From assembly GCA_030043285.1 (NCBI GenBank), contig JASHXZ010000016.1, positions 1 to 11,496 of the forward strand: 11,496 bases of DNA. Reading direction: 5' to 3'. Positions 5,589-11,496 of this stretch are shown in pieces. A program made the position numbers and the translations under genes. Position 1 is the stretch's first letter; each line of letters starts with the position of its first letter. The DNA is from Xanthobacteraceae bacterium. Lineage in GTDB: Bacteria; Pseudomonadota; Alphaproteobacteria; Rhizobiales; Xanthobacteraceae. The notes beneath the pieces are model-generated. The model worked only from the letters and a program-made list of their open reading frames with translations, did not search any database and was not told the DNA's origin.

Positions 5589-6577
5589 GCGAACCAACAG
5601 ATCAGGACAAAGCCTTTCGGATTCTGTCCATCGACGGCGGCGGGATTCGCGGCGTTTTCCCGGCGGCCCTCTTGGCGAGGCTGGAACAACATCTGGAGCA
5701 TCCCGTTGGTCGCTACTTCGATCTCATCGCCGGGACATCGACAGGTGGGATTATTGCCATTGGTCTGGGTCTTGGGCTTTCGGCCCGCGACATTCTGAAG
5801 CTTTACGTAGAGGAAGGTCCGTCGATTTTCGATCAGCAGCACGGACCTATCGAGAATTGGGTCCGACAGAAATTGCGGAGCGCCGCGCATTGGCTGGTGA
5901 CGAAACACTCGTCTGAGCCGTTGCGGCGCGCGCTGGCCAACGTGTTAGGGGATCGGAAGCTAGGCGAAAGCCGCACCCGATTGGTGATACCTGCATGGCA
6001 CCCGATCCTCGAACGCGTCTATATTTACAAGACCGCGCACCATCCCCGGCTCGAAACGGACTACAAGGAGCTAGCAATTGATGCGGCGATGGCTACCGCG
6101 GCCGCGCCGACTTTTCTTAAGCCGCATGTGACGGAATCCGCGATAGAGCTTGTCGACGGAGGTGTCTGGGCAAACAACCCGATCGGTGTGGCAGTGATTG
6201 AGGCCGTCGGCATGCTCGGCTGGCCGGCCAACCAACTCAAAATCCTTTCCATCGGAACGATCAATGAGCCTGCAAAACTGCCCCGCCTGAGAGGCAAGCT
6301 CCCGATGGCCGCGGCGGTATCGCGACTATTCATGGCAGGGCAATCGCACAGCGCGCTTGGCACGGCGAAAATTGTGACAGGCGATGTCCACGAGCGTAAG
6401 GCGATTTGGCGCATCGACCAAATTGCGCCCGAGGGCCGATATACGCTGGACAACGCGGGTCGGATTTCGGAGATGCGAGATCGCGGGTTCACCGAGGCGC
6501 GCGAGCAATTGCCTGAGCTGCGGCGGCATTTCTTTGACAAGCCGGCAGTTGATTTTTTGCCATATCACAAACTCTGA
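5585..6577 (+). CDS. capV: CapV-type patatin-like phospholipase (CBASS effector)
   Basis: The 330-aa protein has every patatin hallmark: the oxyanion-hole loop DGGGIRG (17-23), the nucleophile elbow GTSTG with S52 (50-54), and the dyad aspartate D191 in DGGVWANNP. In CBASS, CapV-type enzymes bind the cyclic nucleotide made by the CD-NTase and hydrolyse phospholipids of the inner membrane, killing or arresting the infected cell before phage release. There is no signal peptide or transmembrane helix, as expected for a soluble enzyme that acts on the inner leaflet. The start overlaps the E2-like stop (ATGA), with GGTGA 6 nt upstream. Residues after about 230 carry the C-terminal part of the fold, including likely ligand-sensing surfaces that I cannot map. 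It ends the CBASS operon; no clear terminator follows. Confidence 0.9.
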   Translation: MSEPTDQDKAFRILSIDGGGIRGVFPAALLARLEQHLEHPVGRYFDLIAGTSTGGIIAIGLGLGLSARDILKLYVEEGPSIFDQQHGPIENWVRQKLRSAAHWLVTKHSSEPLRRALANVLGDRKLGESRTRLVIPAWHPILERVYIYKTAHHPRLETDYKELAIDAAMATAAAPTFLKPHVTESAIELVDGGVWANNPIGVAVIEAVGMLGWPANQLKILSIGTINEPAKLPRLRGKLPMAAAVSRLFMAGQSHSALGTAKIVTGDVHERKAIWRIDQIAPEGRYTLDNAGRISEMRDRGFTEAREQLPELRRHFFDKPAVDFLPYHKL

Positions 6578-7184
6578 GACCGGCAACTCGGTTACGCGAA
6601 AGCGATAAGAGCCCAAATACCGGTCGCGCGCAGGTCGCGCAGATGCCGGTCCATTTCTCGGGCAGTGCAAAACCTTCCCAATGCTTTCGATGGACACGTT
6701 GGCCAGGAGAGTGCAATGATTGGAGTGGGCGGCCAACTAAACCTCCCGATTGAGCTCAAGCATGTCGCACAGTGCAATAAATTCCGTTGTGGGAGAGAGG
6801 CAAAGAGTTCTAAATGTATCCAGTAACCCCAGCCACACTCCGGATTCGCCGGCTAGCCAAGGCAGTTCTGATCCGAGCCAATTCCAAGGCGGCGGTGGTC
6901 CGCAACAGTGGTCCACAGCAGGTACCGTCATGGGATTTGGTCGCTACCTTCGTCGCCGCGGATCGCGCTGGTTTTCCGGTGGATGGTCACAGGTTGAACG
7001 TCATTGAATTCCGGCGCGCGGACCTCTCGACGTGCTGTCGGACTCAATACGCTCGTCTGGCAAGGTAGACATCGCACCAATTTGCAAAATCCCTCCGCGA
7101 ATTTGGAAGATCGACATAAGATGAATTTACGGTGGCTCGCAAAGTAGAGATCGGGCGGCGAGCACAGAAACAAAATCCAGACAC

Positions 7185-7246
7185 AAAAGTAACTTTTCCG
7201 ACTTTCGCGGCAATATACACTTAAAAATAGTCTTCGCCGTTATTTT
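7185..7246. promoter_or_regulatory. Candidate operator repeats upstream of GntR-type gene
   Basis: Two dyads lie in an AT-rich stretch 75-137 bp before the regulator start: AAAAGT-A-ACTTTT (7185-7197) and AAAATA/TATTTT (7224-7229 and 7241-7246, 11-nt spacer). GntR-family proteins often bind short inverted repeats near their own promoter, so these are plausible sites, but the arms are short and AT-rich and could occur by chance. Confidence 0.25.
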
Positions 7247-7311
7247 GCGGCCACACGATGCCCACATTTATAGTTGATAGGCTCCGACTCTACACGCGGG
7301 GTGGGCCTGCC

Positions 7312-7318
7312 GGAGGAG
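7312..7318 (+). promoter_or_regulatory. Strong ribosome binding site of GntR-type gene
   Basis: GGAGGAG stands 3 nt before the ATG at 7322 and decides that start over an in-frame TTG 48 nt upstream, which has no such site. Confidence 0.7.
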
Positions 7319-7321
7319 AGC

Positions 7322-8107
7322 ATGGCAACCGTCGTGTCTCAGCGCAAGAACGGTGCTAGCCACGTCTACGCCGAATTGAAGAATCTCTTGATAAATTATC
7401 GCTTCAGGCCCGGCACGCAACTTCATCCCAGCGATCTCGCGGCGCAGCTCAAGGTCAGCAGCACGCCGGTGCGTGAAGCGCTGCATTGGCTAGGGGGCGA
7501 GCACCTGCTCGTCTCGATCCCCAATCGCGGGTTCTTTTCCAAGATATTGAGCGCGGAGGAAATGACGGAGTGTTTCATACTGAAGCACGTCCTCCTGGAA
7601 TATTCGATTAGAGCGAACAACCGAGAGGCGCACGGCGATCGGTTGGCCGAGACGCTCGACGATAGGCATTTTAAGCAGACAACCGACGACGCCCAGATGC
7701 CATTGTTTTTTGACGAGGAACTGTCCGAGAGAATTGCCTCGCTGTCGGCAAATTATTCCCTGGTAAGGACCATCAAAAGTTTGAACGATCGGACACATTA
7801 CATCCGCGTGCTCGACCTTGAGGAAGCAGGCCGCGAGCGGGAGACCGTCCAACAGTACCACGATCTCATCGAGAAGATCAAGATTTGCGACGCGTCAGGC
7901 GCTGCCGGGAACTTGCAACAACAGTTGCAGATGAATTTGGCGCGCATACCCAGCCTTGTGAAGGAGGGGCTTGCGCGCGGCTACGCCGCGCCCAACGACT
8001 GGCCGATGCAAGCGACAGTGCTTACGCCGCCCTATCAGAAGACGGATCATCAACCAGGTCCCAAGCCGGCAGCTAACGGGCGGTCACAGTGGAGCAATCG
8101 GCTCTGA
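7322..8107 (+). CDS. GntR-family transcriptional regulator, FCD-like
   Basis: The 261-aa protein has an N-terminal GntR winged helix: HVYAELKNLL then RFRPGTQLHPSDLAAQLKVS (about 27-46) and STPVREALHWL (47-57), ending with the wing segment IPNRGFF. These DNA-binding residues match the family closely. The helical C-terminal part (about 75-215) has the layout of an FCD ligand-binding domain, but its metal-binding pattern is weak: where FCD proteins usually have an FH motif, this one has FDEELSER, so it may bind its ligand without metal. A polar tail of about 40 residues (Pro, Gln, Lys rich) follows. It converges with the minus-strand dehydrogenase/oxidase/MetRS-like operon and is its plausible regulator, with a pathway intermediate as ligand; this is inferred from proximity only. 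Confidence 0.85.
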   Translation: MATVVSQRKNGASHVYAELKNLLINYRFRPGTQLHPSDLAAQLKVSSTPVREALHWLGGEHLLVSIPNRGFFSKILSAEEMTECFILKHVLLEYSIRANNREAHGDRLAETLDDRHFKQTTDDAQMPLFFDEELSERIASLSANYSLVRTIKSLNDRTHYIRVLDLEEAGRERETVQQYHDLIEKIKICDASGAAGNLQQQLQMNLARIPSLVKEGLARGYAAPNDWPMQATVLTPPYQKTDHQPGPKPAANGRSQWSNRL

Positions 8108-8260
8108 TCAATGACTCTTTGCCTTACGACGGCGCTCCCAAGGGTGCGCTTCGATCGCCGAGTATCGGCCGTCCTACACGTAACGAGCCCGCACTCGAGC
8201 TCTGAGGGGCATACCGAGCGCCGTTTTCATATCCGCATTGTGAAGCGGCTCCTCTCCCGA

Positions 8261-8275
8261 AGGGGCACCGCCCCT
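8261..8275. terminator. GC-rich hairpin between convergent genes
   Basis: AGGGGC and GCCCCT flank a 3-nt loop in the 289-bp gap between the GntR-type gene and the converging dehydrogenase gene. The location suits a bidirectional terminator, but no U-run follows on either strand, so it is a weak call. Nothing else in the gap is recognisable. Confidence 0.3.
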
Positions 8276-8396
8276 CTGGAATCACAAAGCGATTCTCTCG
8301 CGATTCAATACGTTCTCGGGTGGACACCAAAGGCGATGGATTATTGATCCCACCGCGGGGAGTTGAACTGATCCAACATGCCGGCAGAGAATTGCC

Positions 8397-9485
8397 CTAC
8401 ACCAATTCTTGTTTTCTGCCCACCGGATCAGGAAATGGAATAGAGTATTGTTCTGCGAGAAAAGTCAGCGCTGATAAGGTACTTGCATCTATCGGGATGC
8501 CATTAACAATTCTATCCGCTTCGTGCTCCCATTCCCGGTCACCGGGAGCCATCGGTTTGCCGCTTGCGCCTGCCGCTGGGCGTGAGGAACGTAACGTGTC
8601 CAGGTACCGCGTGATAATTGAGTTATATTTGTCGAGCTCGATAAAGCTCGAGGGATTGAGCGCCAGAACGAATCCACCCATGTTACGTGGCGCGCTAGCG
8701 GTCGCCTCCGGCACTTGGTGCAACTCAGCGGACAAGGACATTCCGGTAAGTGGGGCACTGAGGATCTCTATGAGGCCGGCCAGGCCCGCGCCCTTGTATC
8801 CTTGCTCTCCACCAAGCGGCTGCAGGGTGCATGCCGCGTTGGCATCAGTTGTCGGCTGACCCATTGCGTCGACGGCCGCGCCTGCAGGCAATGGCAGACC
8901 TAGGGAACGATAGAACAGTATCTTATTAATCGGTACGGCGCTGGTGGCCATATCCAAGAGCCAAGGCCGCTGACCTGGAACCGGCGCGCTTACGGCGAGA
9001 GGATTGGTTCCATGAAAAGCGTCCTTCCCATCAAACAGACTGACCAGAGCATCGACGTTGACGGCGACTAATCCGATGAAGCCGCGCTCCGCGGCCCAGA
9101 GCACATAGGCACCTGCGGCACCAATATTTGACATCTTTTTGATTGTGACTGCGCCAACGCCTTGTTCAGCAGCTAACCGCGTTGCTTCTTCCATAGCCGT
9201 GTAACAAGCCAGATGACCGATCGCGTCGTCGGCGTCGACGACTGAAACGGAGGGGCTGACCTTTTGTATTGTCAGAACGGGATTGCGATTGACCTCGCCT
9301 TTGGTGATCGTCGACAGATGATAAGAAATTAATCTTATCCCGTGACTGTCCAGACCGACGCGGGAGCCGTGTAGGAGTGAGCGTGCTGCAGCTTCGGCCG
9401 ACGGCCTGTTGACTCCGCTGGCGAGAAACACTTGCTCAACGAAGGTTTGGAGCTTTCCGGCCTCGTATCTCGGTGATGCGCTCAC
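8397..9485 (-). CDS. Ldh2-family NAD(P)-dependent oxidoreductase
   Basis: The 362-aa protein belongs to the malate/L-lactate dehydrogenase (Ldh2, MDH2/LDH2) fold family, which reduces or oxidises 2-oxo/2-hydroxy acids, cyclic imino acids or ureidoglycolate with NAD(P). Family marks are DSHGIRL (46-52), GTNPLAVSAP (159-168), WLLDMATS (175-182), and PTTDANAA then LGGEQGYKG (211-232), the cofactor-binding and dimer segments. Where members usually have N-H-F-G-A-A-G, this protein reads S-N-I-G-A-A-G (119-125), so the expected catalytic His is Asn120. The GTG start is set by AAGGAG 7 nt upstream; longer open sequence upstream lies within the oxidase gene and looks unlike the family. It overlaps the FAD oxidase gene by 50 nt. 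Substrate unknown. Confidence 0.85.
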   Translation of the reverse strand: MSASPRYEAGKLQTFVEQVFLASGVNRPSAEAAARSLLHGSRVGLDSHGIRLISYHLSTITKGEVNRNPVLTIQKVSPSVSVVDADDAIGHLACYTAMEEATRLAAEQGVGAVTIKKMSNIGAAGAYVLWAAERGFIGLVAVNVDALVSLFDGKDAFHGTNPLAVSAPVPGQRPWLLDMATSAVPINKILFYRSLGLPLPAGAAVDAMGQPTTDANAACTLQPLGGEQGYKGAGLAGLIEILSAPLTGMSLSAELHQVPEATASAPRNMGGFVLALNPSSFIELDKYNSIITRYLDTLRSSRPAAGASGKPMAPGDREWEHEADRIVNGIPIDASTLSALTFLAEQYSIPFPDPVGRKQELV

Positions 9486-10656
9486 GGCGAGTCTCCTTCT
9501 TCTCTGGCACTTCACATGCGGCCCCCGATTCATGGGATCGACAGGGCGAGAACAACGAAAAATCGTACGCAGTCGTGCCTTTAACGATAAGGTCTGCGAT
9601 TCCTCGCCCGAATGCCGGGCAGAATTTAAAGCCGTGGCCGGACAGGCCTGCTGCCAACCACAAACCCTCAACCCGCGGGTCTCTACCGACTATCGGGTTT
9701 CCATCCGGGGTTTCATCAAAGATCGAAAAACGTGACCCTATCGTGCGTCCATGGTCAAATCGGGACAGCCGAGCGCGTGCATAGCCCACATAGCGCTCAA
9801 GGGCTGTCGGGCTGGTCGGTAGATTTCGATCAGATGGCGATGCAGGTCGGCTATCCGACGCAAGTACGGATCCGAGCAGATACGACTTGGGGCCGTGAGG
9901 GCGCATGTAGAAACCGAGAGCCCTCTCGCCATATCCGCAGCGAGATGCGTCGATGTCGTCAGAGACCAAAACCGTGGCGAGACCTTGAAGCGTCACCCGG
10001 ATTGGAAGAGGCAGGTTGCAGGACGCGGCTAGCTGCGGTGCCCAAGCTCCTGCCGCATTGACAACAATCCGACAGCGCACCACCCCATCGGCAGTCTCGA
10101 CCCCCGCAACTTCATCGCGTTCCATGAGGATACGCTCAATCCTCACGCCTTCCCGGATACGAGCGCCAGACCGTTGCGCGCGGGACGCCAGATAGCGCGC
10201 AGTGCCACGTGCGTCGCAATACCCGCCAAGTGGCTCGTAGATAACCGAACCCAATTCCGACGGCGATATGTCCGACATCACTGCCGATGCATCCATGGGG
10301 GAGAGCATCGACATAGGTTGAACGGCGTTGGAATTCGCTTCGACGATCTTCCTCGATGAGATTACCGCCGCATCGGGGATACCGGTTAGAAAGCCGCACG
10401 GATTGTATCCGCAATCACCACCGGACTCCTCGTCCCACTGACGTAGAAGATGCAGGCACTCGCCCGCCAAGTTCGTCAGGGTTTGATCGTGATAGAATGC
10501 TCGCACTATTCCAGGAGAGTCGCCCGTTGTACCGGCTCCAACTGCCCCTTGATCGTAGAGCCTTACTTTCACGCCCTGCTCGGCGACGTGACATGCGATA
10601 CTGCACCCGGTGGATCCGCCGCCAATAACAACGACTTCCGCACTCTCGGTATTCAT
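9436..10656 (-). CDS. DAO-family FAD-dependent oxidoreductase
   Basis: The 406-aa protein is a glycine/D-amino-acid oxidase (DAO) family flavoenzyme. The N-terminus has the FAD Rossmann motif VVVIGGGSTGCSIA (GxGxxG at 12-17), then the DAO arrangement with GAGTTGDSPGIVR. VVNAAGAWAPQLA is the second FAD-contact strand, and TPDGNPIVGRDPRVEGLWLAAGLSGHGF is the C-terminal FAD/substrate loop. Such enzymes oxidise C-N bonds of secondary or primary amines to imines, releasing hydrogen peroxide or reducing another acceptor. The chosen ATG shares one base with the stop of the MetRS-like gene (TGATG), with GGTGG just upstream, so the two are coupled. About 35 charged residues at the C-terminus extend past the fold and overlap the next gene. 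With a MetRS-like partner it recalls Spb39/Tri27-type oxidases of hydrazine pathways. Confidence 0.85.
   Translation of the reverse strand: MNTESAEVVVIGGGSTGCSIACHVAEQGVKVRLYDQGAVGAGTTGDSPGIVRAFYHDQTLTNLAGECLHLLRQWDEESGGDCGYNPCGFLTGIPDAAVISSRKIVEANSNAVQPMSMLSPMDASAVMSDISPSELGSVIYEPLGGYCDARGTARYLASRAQRSGARIREGVRIERILMERDEVAGVETADGVVRCRIVVNAAGAWAPQLAASCNLPLPIRVTLQGLATVLVSDDIDASRCGYGERALGFYMRPHGPKSYLLGSVLASDSRPASPSDRNLPTSPTALERYVGYARARLSRFDHGRTIGSRFSIFDETPDGNPIVGRDPRVEGLWLAAGLSGHGFKFCPAFGRGIADLIVKGTTAYDFSLFSPCRSHESGAACEVPEKKETRRERITEIRGRKAPNLR
9493..9498 (-). promoter_or_regulatory. Ribosome binding site fixing a GTG start
   Basis: The minus strand reads AAGGAG, 7 nt before the GTG at 9485, inside the 3' end of the FAD oxidase gene. 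It decides the start of the Ldh2-type gene and gives a protein of normal family length with a normal N-terminus. Confidence 0.75.
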
Positions 10657-11495
10657 CACGCCACCATCTCGTTGGCGAGGTTGAGAGGCAAGCACGGGCG
10701 CAGTGCATCCGCCGTCAGCTTCGCGAAGGCCGGGTGATTGTCGGCGGCCGCACTCGGCGCGGTGATCTCATAGGCTTGCAAAAAGTTTGGATCGCCCTCG
10801 CCCCCGATCTTGCGCCACAACGTCGCGCTGATCTGCGGCATGATCGGGGCGCATAGCAGCGACAGACCTTTCAACCACCAATAGGACGTTGTCGGGTCTG
10901 TCAGGTCTAGCCCTTCTGCCTTGCAGTATTGGGCCAGCGCGCTGGCAGCGCGGCCGACTGATAGCCCGTTGAGGCAGAAAGCCCGATTTTGGTCCTCGTA
11001 GCAGGAGTCGAGAAGACGCCTCAGCTCCGCATCCGGTTCAGAAACCGCAGCTGCGCTACAAGAAGAAAGCGCACGAGAAATGTTGCGTGATAGTTTATCG
11101 GACAACAAGTCATTCCGAAATGCAATGAAGTCGCGAACAACAAAGTCGGTGGAGAATTCTTCAGGGCTATTCAAAGCGAGAAAAAAGCGAACGGCGTCGC
11201 TGCCTGCGGGCGTTTTGTCGACGATATCACCTGCCCATATCACATGCAGCCGGCTCGTCGAGAATTTGCGCCCCTCGAGGTTGTAAAAGTAGTTAGTGAA
11301 CAGATAATCGAACGGTTTTGAATGTCCCAGTGCGGTCAGCACTGCGGTGCAGCCAACCAAAACCATGACAGCATTGTCTATACCGAAGCTGGCGGCAGAA
11401 ACGATCTCCGATTTTCGACTCATGGGGTGGAGACGATCGGCCGATGCCCGCATATAATACGACCCGCAAGATAATGCATATTCCCATCCCGACGT
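10656..11495 (-). CDS. Methionyl-tRNA-synthetase-like protein, 5' end beyond window
   Basis: Only the C-terminal ~280 residues are in the window; the frame stays open to the right edge, and the ATG at 11453 is probably internal. GIDNAVM and YFYNLEGRKFSTSR match the MetRS catalytic-domain end, with KFSTSR (11250-11267) as the KMSKS loop that helps activate the substrate with ATP. DAVRFFLALNSPEEFSTDF and LLCAPIMPQISATLWRKIG match the linker and the helical anticodon-binding-like domain. The HIGH motif should lie outside the window. The KMSKS loop is altered (Phe, Thr) and the protein heads a metabolic operon, coupled by TGATG to a DAO-type flavoenzyme, so a paralogue used in small-molecule ligation is more likely than a housekeeping synthetase. 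Cupin-MetRS hydrazine synthetases such as Spb40 and Tri28 are the closest functional idea. A horizontally acquired second MetRS is the alternative. Confidence 0.8.
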   Translation of the reverse strand, partial: TSGWEYALSCGSYYMRASADRLHPMSRKSEIVSAASFGIDNAVMVLVGCTAVLTALGHSKPFDYLFTNYFYNLEGRKFSTSRLHVIWAGDIVDKTPAGSDAVRFFLALNSPEEFSTDFVVRDFIAFRNDLLSDKLSRNISRALSSCSAAAVSEPDAELRRLLDSCYEDQNRAFCLNGLSVGRAASALAQYCKAEGLDLTDPTTSYWWLKGLSLLCAPIMPQISATLWRKIGGEGDPNFLQAYEITAPSAAADNHPAFAKLTADALRPCLPLNLANEMVA

Positions 11496-11496
11496 G

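Larger units (their letters stand above)
6578..7321. other. 744-bp gap with no recognisable gene
   Basis: Short open frames exist on both strands, but none has a credible ribosome binding site together with recognisable protein sequence. A short GGTCGCGC direct repeat with an 11-nt period lies at 6622-6640. The right-hand 200 bp is AT-rich and probably holds the promoter of the GntR-type gene. The left part may be decayed coding sequence at the boundary between the defence module and the metabolic module. I see no insertion-sequence ends, tRNA or attachment-site duplication. Confidence 0.5.

Noticed and set aside
6622..6640. GGTCGCGC direct repeat as an iteron or CRISPR-like element
   Set aside because: There are only two 8-nt copies with an 11-nt period; chance in GC-rich sequence is enough.
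9486..9671. N-terminal extension of the Ldh2-type protein by 62 residues
   Set aside because: The extension is antisense-like, Arg/Cys-rich sequence inside the oxidase gene; the GTG with AAGGAG gives the normal family N-terminus.

Overview
The window looks like a genomic-island segment of an alphaproteobacterium, probably of the Hyphomicrobiales (Bradyrhizobium/Mesorhizobium type). I infer this from the GC-rich coding style, the dense 1-8 nt gene overlaps and the kinds of genes present. No rRNA, tRNA, intact insertion sequence or CRISPR array is visible. Gene content is accessory: phage-defence and toxin-antitoxin genes on the left, and what looks like a specialised-metabolism operon on the right.

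Layout. 1-234: no supported gene; a foldable GC-rich stretch followed by a 60-nt low-complexity tract. 235-1747 (minus): a type IV toxin-antitoxin pair, AbiEi-like antitoxin then AbiEii-like nucleotidyltransferase toxin, overlapping by 8 nt. Their start is preceded by a symmetric 55-bp nested palindrome (1755-1809) that holds a TTGACA box, the likely autoregulated promoter. 1949-3876 (minus): a tightly coupled four-gene operon of a 60-codon ORF, a small sigma-70-like protein, a 142-aa protein of unknown function and an ImmA/IrrE-type zinc peptidase. 3944-6577 (plus), divergent from it by 67 bp: a compact three-gene CBASS anti-phage operon with a CD-NTase (cGAS-like), a stand-alone E2-like protein and a CapV-type patatin phospholipase. 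This gene set matches 'type II-short' CBASS, which has no E1 and no Cap3 peptidase. 6578-7321: 744 bp without a recognisable gene. 7322-8107 (plus): a GntR/FCD-type regulator. 8397 to the right edge (minus): an operon of a methionyl-tRNA-synthetase-like protein (cut by the window end), a DAO-family FAD oxidoreductase and an Ldh2-family NAD(P)-dependent dehydrogenase, converging on the regulator.

How the parts may work together. In CBASS the CD-NTase senses infection and makes a cyclic nucleotide, which activates the phospholipase to destroy the membrane. The lone E2 probably processes and conjugates the CD-NTase C-terminus, which here ends in a glycine followed by only three residues. The divergent sigma-like/unknown/protease operon is placed where CapH/CapP-type regulators of CBASS are found, but it has a sigma-like protein in place of a repressor; a regulatory link is a hypothesis. 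On the right, the pairing of a MetRS-like enzyme with a DAO-type flavoenzyme recalls the hydrazine-forming (N-N bond) machinery of Spb40/Tri28-type pathways. The diagnostic upstream genes lie outside the window, so this too is a hypothesis.
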